Origin: Oscheius tipulae
Taxonomy: Eukaryota > Nematoda > Chromadorea > Rhabditida > Rhabditidae
Length of the DNA stretch: 64,000 nucleotides
NCBI GenBank assembly: GCA_037178975.1
Contig: JASJZH010000004.1
Location: 9,548,001-9,612,000 of the forward strand
Direction: 5' to 3'
The notes beneath the pieces were generated by a model. It did no database searches. It was not told the DNA's origin and saw nothing but the letters and a program-made list of their open reading frames with translations. This document shows positions 49,077-60,527 of the stretch, in pieces (the first letter of the stretch is position 1; every line of letters begins with the position of its first letter). A program made the translations under genes and the position numbers.

Positions 49077-49616
49077 CTATTCACGTTAGTTCACCTTATC
49101 TTTCGACATCTTTGCTCCATTAAGGGCTTTCTCCACGAATGTTAGAGTCTTCTTGAATAGATGGAAGCAGAGTTGCTCAAAACGGGCTCGAGTTATGTCG
49201 AGATTAAAGTCGATGCCGTCAACGAGGGAGTCAACTACCAGTGTTGTTTGTGTTTGGCTGGACAGAACCCTTTTGGCCTTCTCACAAGCTTTTCTCAGCT
49301 TTCCCAGAGCGTGCGGATTACTCGTGATATCGATGTTGTGCTGCTTCTTAAATTGTTCTGCACAGTAGCCAACAAGACAAGTATCTAAGTCTTCTCCACC
49401 AAGATGAGTGTCTCCGGAAGTGGATCGAACACTGAAAAAGCAGTTGTGTTGAAGTAGTAAAAGCTCATTTACCAAATGGAACGGTGGCGTCCACTGAAGC
49501 TCAACCAGTTCTTCTTTTGAACGGCTGAAATGCATGGTTTTACTTATCCACCTGTGTATCTTTTGATTTCTCTTGTGTCTCTGTCAGTACTTTTGTCCCT
49601 GTGTTGTTTTTTATCA

Positions 49617-49835
<219 letters not shown>

Positions 49836-50334
49836 CTAAATTCTCGGATTGCGACGACAAAGTAAAAAAAATCTTACTTTAACTTCGTCTCTGAGATACG
49901 CTTCAGCCGTTTTCTTCATTTTTGTCAAGACCATGGCCGATAGTTCTTCAGGAGTGAAAGTCTTTGTTTCTTTTTTGAACTGGACCTGAACTCCACATCT
50001 TCCACCAACATCCACCACCCTAAACGGCCAATGGGTGACGTCTTTCTGAACAGCTTCCTCCTCAAATCTGCAACCAATAAGGCGCTTGACATCTGAATTG
50101 TTGTGTAAGTTTCAAAAAGTCGGTACCAACCAAAGACAGTGTTTTGAAAGTTTCTGACTCTTTGAGATTTGGCCGGATCTCCGATTAGACGCTCATGATC
50201 GGTGAACGCGACACAGGAAGCGGTCGTTGTCGAGCCTGGACAAGATTTATCCCATGCTTGTTTGTTTCTCACCGCAGCTGTTATGAATGATCTTCACATT
50301 ACCATCCTTAACCACTGCGACGCACGAGTAAGTA

Positions 50335-51618
50335 CAGGGTGCGGCATAATTACGGTAACAACATGCGCGTGCGCGGAATTTCATTTTTTGAGAATTTACA
50401 AATTCATTTTAGTTTTTTCTGCTTTTCTCTCAATAGTCATTTATGTTCTCTAATATTTAACACCAAACATGTCTTAGTTTTTAGCATGACCAAACCGTCA
50501 CCTCATCGTGCATCAATCGTTCACCTTCATCGAGATGGCATTCGAGCGTCCGAGATCTCCAGACGGCTCAACGTGTCCCGCAAGCTAGTCTCCACCACTC
50601 TAGCACGGTTCAAGGAGCTGGGAAGTCTGGCCGATCGTTGTGGACGTGGAAGACCAATTTCTGTAACGACTACAGCCAATATCAAGAAAGTGCGCGATCG
50701 TCTTCAAAAGAACCCGGCCCGTTCGGTACGCAAAATGGCGAAGGACATAGGAATTTCGGGACGCTCGATGGGTAGAATCGTTGAAAAGAAGTTGAAGAAG
50801 AAGTGCTACAAGCAAACCAAGGGCCAATATCTCTCACTAGCAGCCAAAGCAAAGAGAAAGGATCGAGCCACCGAGTTGCTGAGACGTTTCCGACGCGGAG
50901 CGCACAAGACGATCCTCTTCACTGATGAAAAGTTATTCACCGTGGAGCAGTTCTTGAATAAGCAGAATGACCGAATCTACTCCAGTTCGAAGCCAAAAGT
51001 GACCATACAACGAACCGGCTACCCAAAAAGTGTCATGGTCTTTACCGGTATCACTTCTGACGGAAAGTCTCCTCTCATTTTCGTTCCTCAAGGGATCAAG
51101 ATCAACGGCAACAATTATCTCGACATGCTGAAGAGCCAACTTATGCCCTGGGCAAAAAGACACTTTGGAAACAAGCACTTCTGCTTTCAACAGGACGGAG
51201 CTCCAGCTCACAAGCATCATTCCGTTCAAGCATGGTGCAGGCAGAACTTCCCAGACTTCATCGACTTTAACCAATGGCCCCCTTCGTCTCCGGATCTCAA
51301 TCCGCTGGATTACTCTGTCTGGAGTGTTCTCGAAGCTAAAGCCTGCTCAAAGCCACACAAGAACATCGACTCCCTGAAGAGAGCACTGGAGAAGGCATGG
51401 AATGAGTTAGATGTTGCGTACCTGGGCGCCACAGTCGACGCCTTCACCAAGAGACTTCAAGCCTGTATCGACGCTGATGGCGACCTCTTTGAATGTTAAC
51501 ATGTCATTTTGTTTAGTTTTTTATAGCAAATAAAACCTATATGGTCGCGTTTCTTGTTATGCTCGACTCGTGTTTTTACGTAGCAAATACTTTGTTACCG
51601 TAATTATGCCGCACCCTG
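50335..51618 (+). mobile_element. Complete DD37D (maT-type) transposon
   Basis: A 1284-bp element with 27-bp perfect terminal inverted repeats beginning CAGGGTGCGGCATAATTAC. TA is duplicated directly outside both ends (50333-50334 and 51619-51620). It contains a single uninterrupted transposase frame. It is inserted in the first exon of an HSP70 copy, between the codons for the phosphate-loop GTT and the following YSC. Perfect ends, clean TA duplication and an intact gene suggest a recent, possibly still autonomous, insertion. The foldback element at 12568-13255 has nearly the same ends. Confidence 0.95.
50486..51499 (+). CDS. Tc1/mariner-superfamily transposase (DD37D)
   Basis: 337 aa, a normal length. 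The N-terminal paired-like helix-turn-helix region (HRASIVHLHRDGIRASEISR, LNVSRKLVSTTLARF) is followed by the GRGRP linker at about residue 53 and a second helix-turn-helix. The catalytic domain has LFTDEKLFTV (first Asp), FQQDGAPAHK (second Asp) and SPDLNPLDYSVW (third Asp), with 37 residues between the last two. That DD37D spacing and the final Asp rather than Glu indicate the maT clade. ATG at 50486 is chosen because it gives the usual short N-terminus; upstream in-frame sequence reaches 50339 but lies in the terminal region. No stop or frameshift interrupts it. It cuts and pastes the element at TA sites. Confidence 0.93.
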   Translation: MTKPSPHRASIVHLHRDGIRASEISRRLNVSRKLVSTTLARFKELGSLADRCGRGRPISVTTTANIKKVRDRLQKNPARSVRKMAKDIGISGRSMGRIVEKKLKKKCYKQTKGQYLSLAAKAKRKDRATELLRRFRRGAHKTILFTDEKLFTVEQFLNKQNDRIYSSSKPKVTIQRTGYPKSVMVFTGITSDGKSPLIFVPQGIKINGNNYLDMLKSQLMPWAKRHFGNKHFCFQQDGAPAHKHHSVQAWCRQNFPDFIDFNQWPPSSPDLNPLDYSVWSVLEAKACSKPHKNIDSLKRALEKAWNELDVAYLGATVDAFTKRLQACIDADGDLFEC

Positions 51619-51655
51619 TAGTTCCTAGATCGATTCCAATGGCGTAGTTAACCAT

Positions 51656-52039
51656 AGTTTAATGAATTTTTTGGCTTCTAAATTTAAAAAAAGGTAGGTC
51701 TGTAGAGACGGTTAAACAAGAATGAAACTGATTTCAAGCGAGTCCGAAGAGGCTCTTTAAAGACACCCCCTTGCCCTAGGCAAGGCATTTTCTCACCGGC
51801 AATCAAAAGCAAACTGATAAGTTAGTCACCCTACCTTTCAAGACACCCACGTGTTTTGAAATGTGAGGTGACTAACTTTTCTGTTTGGGCTGAATTCCCA
51901 GAGAATCTCATCATTTTGAGTTTTTTCCTTTGTATGAAATGCACGAAAAACGTATAAAAAAACATGTGTAATTTTATTTCCGCTAACCAATATATCACAG
52001 CTACTGTGAGTGTCATTTCTTCACCAACTTCCTTTACTT
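51656..52039. other. Spacer with hairpin
   Basis: Contains the 5' flank of the broken HSP70 and the 3' flank of the pyruvate kinase fragment, both on the minus strand. The only structured element is the hairpin at 51819-51878. An ACACCCCCTTGCCCTAGGCAAGG palindrome-like stretch sits near 51764. Confidence 0.45.
51819..51878. repeat. 60-nt imperfect hairpin, precursor-like
   Basis: Left arm AAGTTAGTCACCCTACCTTT..CAAGACAC and right arm GTGTTTTG..GGTGACT..AACTT pair over about 28 positions with a few internal mismatches around a 4-nt loop (CCAC). Size and mismatch pattern resemble a microRNA precursor, but it is also downstream of a gene on the minus strand and could be a 3'-UTR or terminator-like structure. 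Confidence 0.6.
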
Positions 52040-53310
52040 TTACTCTACGACCATAATTCGCATGGTGTTCGTTGATCCTTCTCCTGCAAACATACATTTT
52101 CACTTCATAAAAACTACATACCATGTCTCCATCCCGTGATGACAATAATCTGGTCTCCAATTTTCAAACACATCAAATTCTTTCCATGTTCTACTCCGTA
52201 ATCGATTCTTTGCTGCATGTCTTGAAGCATATCATCAAGAACGGGTCCTAAAGTCGTGTTTTTCCGCAAAATCCTAGGCGAATCTTGAAAAACGACCGGG
52301 AAAACACTCCTGCAAAGGTGAAGTTGTCTGGCAACCAGAGGCTTTCTACAGACAGTGATGATCGGAACTGGAGGCTTGTAACGGGAACAGAGCCGGGCAG
52401 TCGCTCCACTGGTGGTAATACAAATAATTGCCTTGGCGAAGTTGCAAGTGATGGCAGTTACTGCCGCAATGGCTGACCGATACTATGTTTGAGAGCAAAA
52501 AAGAAACATACCGATAGTATTTGTGATGTCGGTAGGCTGCTTGGTATTTTCCACGAGCTCATTCAAATATCTCGAGTGATAGAAGGCTGTCTCGGCTTCT
52601 TTGCATGTCTGAAAACCACAAGAAAGTAAGATGCTTTCAGCTATGAATATATGCTAAAAGTTATTTTACAAAGTTGTAGAGCAGATCAAAAGACATGTAG
52701 AGCGAGCTGAATCAAAAATATTTCTGAAGCGCAACATATATCATATATGTTGCGCTTCAGAAATATTTCAGAAAATACCATATCTCTACGGGGGGAAGGA
52801 AGGGAGGTGATACGGGTGCCGACCGTGAAGTCTTGAGATTTTGCAGTTGGTCATAGAGAAAATAACAATAACGCTTGACAAGTTTTAATATCTGAACTCA
52901 CAAAGTGCATCATTTTCAGAGCCTCCAATGGATATTCTCCTTTTGCCGTTTCTCCTGACAGCATCACACAGTCGACTCCATCCAAAACAGCGTTAGCCAC
53001 ATCGCTGCCTACAAACATGCGCATTAAGCTAAACAGTTCAAACTTTTACATTCTGCTCTGGTCGGCCTGGGCTTGTGAATCATGCTCTCCAACATCTGAG
53101 TGGCACAGATGACGGGCTTACCGGCTAGGTTACATTTAGCGCTAAGCATCTTTTGAGCTAGAAAGACCTAAACTATTGACGTAGGACTTTCCCAAGGCTT
53201 TCACATACTTTCTCTGGGGCAATTTCGATTCCAAGATCCCCTCTGGCTACCATGATTCCGTCAGCTTCCTTGATAATCTCGTCAGCGTTCAGAACTCCAA
53301 TACAACTTTT
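52040..53310 (-). pseudogene. Pyruvate kinase, 5'-truncated
   Basis: Final glycolytic enzyme (phosphoenolpyruvate plus ADP to pyruvate plus ATP), but only about the C-terminal 60 percent is present. From the first exon: [77 protein letters not shown], then the C-domain (GATARLCSRYKPPVPIITVC, LKIGDQIIVITGWRHGEGST, ending MRIMVVE). The MVARGDLG and CATQMLESM motifs are intact. The first 200-250 residues, including the substrate-binding lysine region, have no counterpart up to the next gene at 53721, although a TTCAG acceptor precedes the first exon. So it is a truncated copy, or its 5' exons were lost by rearrangement. The last intron (38 nt) splits GWRHG/EG. One intron contains the perfect palindrome at 52716-52768. 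Confidence 0.82.
52716..52768. repeat. Perfect 26-bp palindrome with 1-nt loop
   Basis: Arms 52716-52741 and 52743-52768 are exact reverse complements (AAATATTTCTGAAGCGCAAC continuing ATATAT) around a single C. It is located in an intron of the pyruvate kinase fragment. No flanking TA or other target duplication is clear. A perfect palindrome of this size is unstable during replication, so its presence suggests recent origin or selection. Confidence 0.9.
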
Positions 53311-53720
53311 CTGAACATGCAAGGTCGTCTGACTTGCCAGACACCAGTTTGATTCTATTAAACGTATTTCAATAAATGTTGGAAATGTTCTTTAGCGCTG
53401 TTCAGTACATACGAATACACTCTTTCATGTATAACAGCTTATTATAAATTGCTCCACTGGTTGCATGGCTGTACCTTAATTTTGACAGTGTACTCTAACT
53501 TTCGTGAGTCTACCCATTTGTGTTTCATGTATGTTTCATCTCGCAGCAAACGGGAACTCTAGTATCAAAGTTTCTAACTTCTGGTATCCGCGTGGGCTAC
53601 CCTTGCTACCTAAGACGCCAACGTAGCTCTGCGGACGCGAACTATCTCAGGATCAAATAGAAGAGATGAAAGGTAAAAACTCATAAACTGTTCATCTTGA
53701 CACAATTTTATTCCGTATAG
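53311..53720. other. Spacer where pyruvate kinase 5' exons are missing
   Basis: No exon of the missing N-terminal part of pyruvate kinase was recognised in either strand. A TTTATT at 53707-53712 is the poly(A) signal for the next minus-strand gene. Confidence 0.5.
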
Positions 53721-54163
53721 TCATGGTGTGAACTTGCTCGAGAATTGTAGATTGCCTCCAGTGAGAGTGCCCTTGTAAACTCCGGGCTTTGATCCGAGAC
53801 GCAGGAAGTAGCCTGCATTTTTGCACGAACACCCCTTGCATACGTTGATCGAGAAAAACTGGCCAGTTTTTGAGATTACGCCACCACAAATGATGTTGTT
53901 GCTGCATTTGTTTGCTGCAAAACTTGCTACTCCGTTTATGTTAGTAACTTACAGTATTGCACTGTCAGGTCATCACCGTTGCCGATATTGTTCTTTGTCT
54001 TCAATTCCTTGTTTCCGTTGAAGCAAGTTGCTATCATGGTCGTCCCTCTTCCCATAGTATTTGCGACCTAAGAAATGTTTAAAAAAATAACAGAAGTGCT
54101 TACTTTGACAGTTACACTGTTAACAGTCACCGAAAGTAATGTTAGTAACAACAGGACTTTCAT
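53721..54163 (-). CDS. Secreted protein, 122 aa, five-Cys core
   Basis: Three exons (54104-54163, 53953-54067, 53721-53914; 369 nt). Signal peptide MKVLLLLTLLSVTVNS. The mature protein has TTMIATCFNGNKELKTKNN, then SNKCSNNIICGGVISKTGQF, VCKGCSCKNAGYFLRLGS and ends SGKF-like SSKFTP. Introns have standard ends (36 and 38 nt), and AATAAA follows the stop by about 10 nt. Extracellular, function unknown; the internal KCSNNIICGG..CKGCSC cysteine cluster might form a small disulphide domain. I do not recognise a family. Confidence 0.78.
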
Positions 54164-55436
54164 ATTTAGTTCCTGCTATCTCTTTCTGTTATTCAACCGC
54201 TTATATACAACAGGCAGGAGCTTTAGAACTTTTTAGCGACAATAAATGTTAATGATATTTGTATTTTGCATTGTGAATATGTGGTGAACAAACATCTACG
54301 AGCAAACTTCTTAGCAAAGATATGAGACTAGATAAAACGCATTTTGATGGAGATAATGTGCAACTGTCTCGTAGTTCGCTTTAAGTTCGACTATGTAAAA
54401 ATACCAGCAGACACATCGATGTGCCCCTTGCTGACTTCTCCAACCTATGATGCTCTTAATAGTAAGCTACATTTCCATTTCTAATAATATGGCGGCAAGC
54501 AAGTGTGTGTCAAGAGTTCTCCTTTCGCACTTTTTTTTTCGCCCGTGGGGTCGGGTTTACGCAAGGTGTTGCGATCTTGCGTAACAAGGTCGCCGGCAAA
54601 AGTTCCTAATTCTTGTCTAGATAAGAGATCAGAGATCGAGATCTGATCATTCAAGAAACGGTGTGTGGCTAAAACGTTTAGAGTTACAACAGGAGAACAA
54701 GTTAAGGAATAGAAGAGATAGAAGGAGAATAATACTTGTTATATTTGCGAAAGAAACTTATTATATTTGCAGGGTTTATTTTGTCGTAATATCGGACCAG
54801 GAAGGTACATCCCCGCGGAGATATGATCAGTTATTGAATACCAAAGAAACAGATGCTATGCATATCCCGAGCCAGATTCAGAAAGAGAATGCAATATTTT
54901 GTTGTGTACTCAAACTATTCAAAACGAGCTACTGTGGTCTAGACTGCGACAGGGCTTGAAATATCAACTGCGCTCCCTGACTTCTCTCCTGTTCCACCAT
55001 GTTGGTCAAATGACTGAATCTTGCCTCTATCAAAGATGGTCGGACTTCATTGAGTCTAAAAGTATTCAATCTTTTCATACAAAAGAAAACTGACGATGGT
55101 GTAGTGCCGCCGCTGAACATATAATTATAGCGTCCAATGGCTTCCCCGTGGAGATGAGCAGTATAGGCCGAATCGGATAGAATTTTGTCGGCTAATGAAA
55201 TATTGCTGTACATGAGGTGGACTGGAACTTTTTGGCTGCGACAGTCACACCCACCTAGCTTGCCCTAATTAGAACGTCACCGTCTTTCTACTCATAACGT
55301 CAGTAGTTCCATGATCTATTTACCTTTATAATTGACATCTGATACCCGTCTTTAAGACATGTCAACTCTAATCTGGGATAAAATCTAACAGAATTTGCGT
55401 AGCCTTTTCTGCCAAGTAGTAACCTAGAATAGCGTT

Positions 55437-55517
55437 GACAAGTCAAGTCAGGATAGTTCAGGTTACAAAACGTGCACTGACAGTGTGAGTCGCTCCGCCA
55501 GAAACGTAAGCGACTGA
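55437..55517. repeat. Dispersed ~80-bp repeat, copy 2
   Basis: Best-preserved match to 47991-48068: GACAAGTCAAGTCAGGATAG, then GGTTACAAAACGTGCACTGA and GAGTCGCTCCGCCAGAAACG. Same orientation as copy 1. Confidence 0.72.
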
Positions 55518-55838
55518 TAATGAATACCAGTGACGGGTCATGAGCGATACGCTGTGATACTGGCAGTGAACTGTTGATGTAAAGTGTCTATCTGGGACTA
55601 GATTGACAAGTCGGTTGTGCCTACGAAATTCAGCTCAGGATTGTGCAGTTTTAGTAGTACCTTGGGAAGTTTCGAATAAGAAGAAAGGCTGGCCGGGAGA
55701 AAAATAGACCTTGACAGGTCAGGAAGCTTTCAGTTCTAGAATGAATCCGCTGGTATCTATTCCAAAAACAGCCTACCTACACAATTTGATAGAAACGTCT
55801 GTAACCCTAATTGTTTTGTGCTATCTAAGATAAGAGTT

Positions 55839-55900
55839 GGCAAGTCGAATCAGGACAGGTCTAGTTACGAAAAGAGATGAGTCGCTCCGCCGGGAACGTC
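55839..55900. repeat. Dispersed ~80-bp repeat, copy 3
   Basis: Shorter, internally deleted member: GGCAAGTCGAATCAGGACAG, then GTTACGAAAAGAGATGAGTC and GCTCCGCCGGGAACGTC. It lacks the GCACTGACA section. Confidence 0.65.
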
Positions 55901-57433
55901 TTATAACAGGCGATTTCACCTGGCACTGATTAGTACCGGATTATTTTGTAGCGTGAAACAACAACACGAGGTCGGTGACCGATAGCCTTGTAGGCTTCAC
56001 ATCAACAATGAACTGATCTTTACGCAAGCCCTCATTCTGATACCTAGATCGCTCGATTTTGAGATAGTATAACTAAAGATCAGTTTGCATATTCGAGAAC
56101 GAAAGATCGAGGTTTATCCTCGAATTCACCAGTGACCTTTAATTGTCTTGCCACTCTCCAGTTTGTAGTCCTAACCATGTTCAACAGCACTTCTTGCAGT
56201 AGCGACGACGATCAGTACCAAGCTGACAGCACAAGTCCACTGTACATGGAAGCTCTCAATAGGTACCACCACCTGTTCGGTGCAATACCTAACAACCGGT
56301 AGGTCAATATCGTCTTTCTCTATCAAATCGCTTATTAAGAGACGTCTATCAACGCCCGTCGCTCGTCGAAGCCAGATTTGGACATCTGACCCAGGTGCTC
56401 CATCAAGAACGGCAACAGGCGATGTACCCTCAGCCACAACCTCTTTTCACATTCAAGCCTTAAAGTGCAATTTGGATATCTGTAGCTGCGTGGTCATGAA
56501 TTTCAATTCAGATTGTCATTTCGTGTTCTTCTGGCATTGTCATCTTAAATCCTCTGGATATGAGCGAAAGAGTATAGAACGAGGTTGTAAACAAGGATAA
56601 GGTGAAACGAAGGTGGCGTCGAATAATGTCCATACAGGACGGCTGAGAACTCATCTGTCTGCCAACGCAGAGCAAATGAGACTAATAGTTAATTGTAAGT
56701 GTTAAAAGAAAGAAATGACTGCTATCAAGACTGCCTCTATGACTCATGAATTTCACTAATTACGGGAAGAAGCGAACTCCTACAATAGTTGTTTCTATGC
56801 AAAGGTAGTAGTCGACAATCATTCAGAATTCGCTTTCAACTCGAAGTCAAATTCTCGCTCGCTGCTTGCCTTTGCTGTTGTGCCCGGAACAAATCTGATG
56901 ATTCCGCTTGTCAGCTGTCGCCTTCTACCAGTCTGATCAAGTGCTTCTACTTCTCCTCAAACTTTTTGAACCTCTCACTCTAACTCTCTGATGACCTTTT
57001 TCAGCTTACCAAGACTAAGACCTGGGGTAGTCCCGAGTAACCCAGATCCGAACACTCACAGTCTACCGAACCGAGGGCCGAGATTCGGTTATGTCCTTTT
57101 CGGAGAGAATGAGGATTGTGTTGAGGTGGGTAGAGGTTGGTGACTGGGACTTCTTCCAAAACAAGAAATTTAATGGAATCCTCGTTAGTTCTTTTTTGCT
57201 CTCCATAATGCTCAGGTAAGTGCTGCTGCTGTAGCTGTGTTTTTTTTTCTTGGGAGATGGGTCATGCCCAATTTTTCCAAGATGGGTAGCCTACCTAACC
57301 CGAAATTACTGTTTCTAAATGGCATCTCTATCTCTTTCTCTCTCTGTCCTTCTGCTTGTTCGAGGTTACCGACAGACAGAATACCATAGGGCTTTAGATA
57401 GATTGTCTGACAGCTACTGTTGCTTCATTTCTT

Positions 57434-60400
57434 CTACAGTGTGTTACAAAGATGCCGGTAGAGTGGTCGGACGCGCTCCAATCCAGCCGGTGTCAGATGT
57501 CGATCCCACGTGACAAAGCTCATATAAGTTTTCGGATCGTAGAACTGTAAACTACTATACGTTTCCCACTGTTGCTTACCTTAAAAGTGCCGTTAATGAA
57601 CAGCTGAGGTGTATGATCATAAACTTTGCATTTTTCGCATTCTGCAGCCAGTCGCTGAATACGAATTCGACCAATTATGTTGTTGAAAGTGACCGCGTTC
57701 AGAACAGTCTAGATTAGCTATATAATCTACCTTCATGATCTGACTCACGTCGTTTGGTGCATTCCCGCTTTCGATTGCCTTTTGCGACTCTTCCCACGCG
57801 GACTCCTTCTCCGGAAAGTCGTTGAGAATGAAGATTCGTTTTTTGACGTGTTTCTCTATCTCCGTCAGTCTCTCGCTGGCCATCTAACAAGGCTTGAAAT
57901 GCGATGTAATAGTGTACCTACCTTGAAGTAGTTATCATCAAATGGAGACGATCCGTTGAATATTTCCAAAAATGAAAAGTGTCTGAACCGAGGTGGTATG
58001 GAATACACAATAATACCTCTGTATCAGGAACAAAACATCCGGTTTGTATTCTCGAATCGCATCAAGATACATTCCGTCGTGGATGCAGTCGTTCGTTCGT
58101 TGTCTTGACAGCACCTCACATCCTAAACTTGTTGTAATTCCTCCCTGTGAGAAGAAAGTCACAGTCTCAGATAACTTAGGAAGCGCTCTAGAACCCTGGT
58201 TTTGTCACAGTGAAGGCCCTGACGGGACATTTGTTACAGTGAAGCGGCGAGCGCCCATGCTAGACGGACGGATAAACCCCTTTGCGCTTTAGTAGTAGAG
58301 AGATACTGTGAAAGTAGGTGTTAGAGTTGACAAGCCAAGTTAGTTTGGGACAACGTGTCTTCAGGAGAACCTTGTTTCTGTTGTAGTAGTACAACTGAAG
58401 AGATACGCGCGGACAGGTGTAACTCATAGGTAGGGACAAGGACAGGTTGACAGCACTAACAATGGGATCATAACTGTCAGGAGCGTAATCCATCCTGTTT
58501 TCTATGATCTTTTGTTCCTTGCTTGCACGCCATACACACCCCCTCTGTAAACTATTTCCATCTTCGAGAAACTTCGACGACATTCGTCATAGATGACAGG
58601 CATCACGTTGGAAGCATAGCCGTTCCCGACGACTAGAACAGTAAGATCCGCCCGCTCATTCAGTTCCTAAACATTTACGGTTCTCTTGAGGAAACTGATT
58701 CTGCCTTTTCATAGATGCAATGGAAATAGTTCTCGTTTGAGGTGTTTCCCCATTTTGGGCACGATTTCTTCAACATGACTCTCTCCCAGTCCGTGGCTTT
58801 CCAGTACTCATTGAGTTTTAGACGCTCTTCTGAACTATTTTAGTATTTTAGAAGGGAAAACAATGAAACCTTTTGTTTTGTTCTCGTAGCCGTAGTCGAA
58901 ATCGAGATTGAAGTCGGCTTGATAGTTGTATTTTGTTTTCAGCACAGTCTTGGTCTCATTGTGATGAACATGCGAGACGCCAAGCTCCGTTTCGTCCAAA
59001 TTAATTTGCTCTGAAGAATCATATGACTGAATACGTTTTTCTTTGGCAATCACCTTGAAGACGAAAGTACACTCCAGCATTCAGAACACAAAGTACGACT
59101 ATACAGCCTGTCACGGCTTTTCGTTCCCAGCGAAGATAATGCTTTTCGAAAGTATGGTAGAGTGCGAGAGAACACAGACATGTCAGCAAGACGATTTCAC
59201 AGATGACTGAAAGTGAATAATCAAAAAAATTATTGCACAGATAGACAGAGAGACAGAGAGGCAGAGAGACATAATTGATTACCCGAAACATTGGTGATTT
59301 TTCTGTACTTGCAGTAGACCGCGATCGGCCAATGAACCAGATACCACCCATAAGATATCTGGCCTATGTAGACGAGAAAGTGATGTTCCAAAAATTTCGA
59401 AGTCGATCCGAATTGAAGAAGATAGATAGACAGGACGATGACCAACACTCTTAATGTTGGGATAATACTCCAAGAAAAGTGTATAAACCTGGCAAAGTCG
59501 GGATTGATCTTGTTCGGAGCAGACAGCAAGAGCAAGAGTGATATCAACACATATTTTGTGCTCTCCCCTTTCTCTTTATCATCTGCCGCTCTCGTTGTGG
59601 ATTGAAGAAATGCAAAGGTCCCTAAATTTACATATCCTAGTTAATAATTAGGCCACCTGCGGTGAATTGCCATATCCTGGAGAAGACCGAGTTGAACGAG
59701 AGAAAGCTGTCAGAGTATAGGTAGAATGCGAACGAGATTCCACCTAAATTCGTCTGACCTGTTTAAAGCACGAAGCTACTGATTAGGCTGAAAAATATTG
59801 GAGCGACTCGCTCCGGAAGTGTACGGTAGATTCCAAAAATGAAGGGGAAAACGAGATAAAACTGCATTTCGAGTGCCAGAGACCATGTGTGAGTGAACGT
59901 GTCGGAAGCCTCTTCTAGCTGAAAGGATACAATGAAAATTAATGTCTCTCTATCTCTCTGTGCTCGCACATTGGTTTGTACAGTTTCCCTACCTTGGTAA
60001 AGTATCCATTCTCCGAGTCAGCTTCTTGTGGACGAATTAGGTTTGTAACAAAGAGTAGAGCATGCTTTGCAGACTCGATATTCTTCCGCTGCAGAGCCGT
60101 ATCAACGAAAAAGAAGAGAGATACTAAAGCGCTCTTTTGGCTTTTGGGACAGTTGAAAACATACCCATGGTTAGAAAAGTACAGAGGTAGTAGAGTGGAA
60201 CTATCCTTTTGATTCTTCTATAAAAAAAGCCAAAGATTTCTGTCACTCCCAGAGAAGGACATCTGCTCAGCACCGTTGCCATGAGAAACCCAGAAAGGGT
60301 GAAAAACCTGAACAGTTTACATTCGTTGGCTGAAGGAACCCTTACAGATCTACCCCAAGGTAACCATTGCTGAATGAAGAGGGGAAGAAATGAAATAGGA

Positions 60401-60527
60401 TTACAGCTACGATAGCGACTCCTCGTATTCCTTGAATATGCAGCAATTTCTCCGACGCTGTCTTCTCCGCTTTAACAGGTTTGGAGTCGGACAAAAGAAT
60501 TGTATAGGGACAGTCCGCAGACTTCAT
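57434..60527 (-). CDS. Acyltransferase-3/SGNH protein with altered SGNH serine
   Basis: Membrane O-acyltransferase of the OafA-like group, as in the large worm oac family. The acyltransferase-3 domain starts LLHIQGIRGVAIVAVILFHF with the conserved His, then NGYLGVDLFFTLSGFLMATV, and about ten membrane helices (THTWSLALEMQFYLVFPFIF; HHFLVYIGQISYGWYLVHWP). After a final helix comes a lumenal SGNH-hydrolase domain: ERLKLNEYWKATDWERVML, VVGNGYASNVMPVIYDEC, YKPDVLFLIQR, HFSFLEIFNGSSPFDDNYF, and FYDPKTYMSFVTWDRHLTPA. Block I normally reads GNSYA; here it is GNGYA, so the nucleophilic serine is replaced by glycine. About 14 exons span the gene; the last ends CNTL with stop at 57434. It is a tandem paralogue of the next gene. 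Substrate unknown. Confidence 0.87.

Larger units (their letters stand above)
54164..57433. other. Large gene-poor region with dispersed repeats
   Basis: About 3.3 kb without a supported complete gene. It contains two copies of the ~80-bp repeat (55437-55517, 55839-55900). One exon-like plus-strand stretch at about 57005-57126 is bounded by TTTTTCAG and GTGGGT (LPRLRPGVVPSNPDPNTHS, GPRFGYVLFGENEDC), but no neighbouring exons could be joined. Other open frames have no motifs. Confidence 0.4.

Noticed and set aside
54663-56600. Open frames of 60-106 codons in the gene-poor region
   Set aside because: No recognisable domain or splice structure; repeats nearby suggest decayed non-coding DNA.
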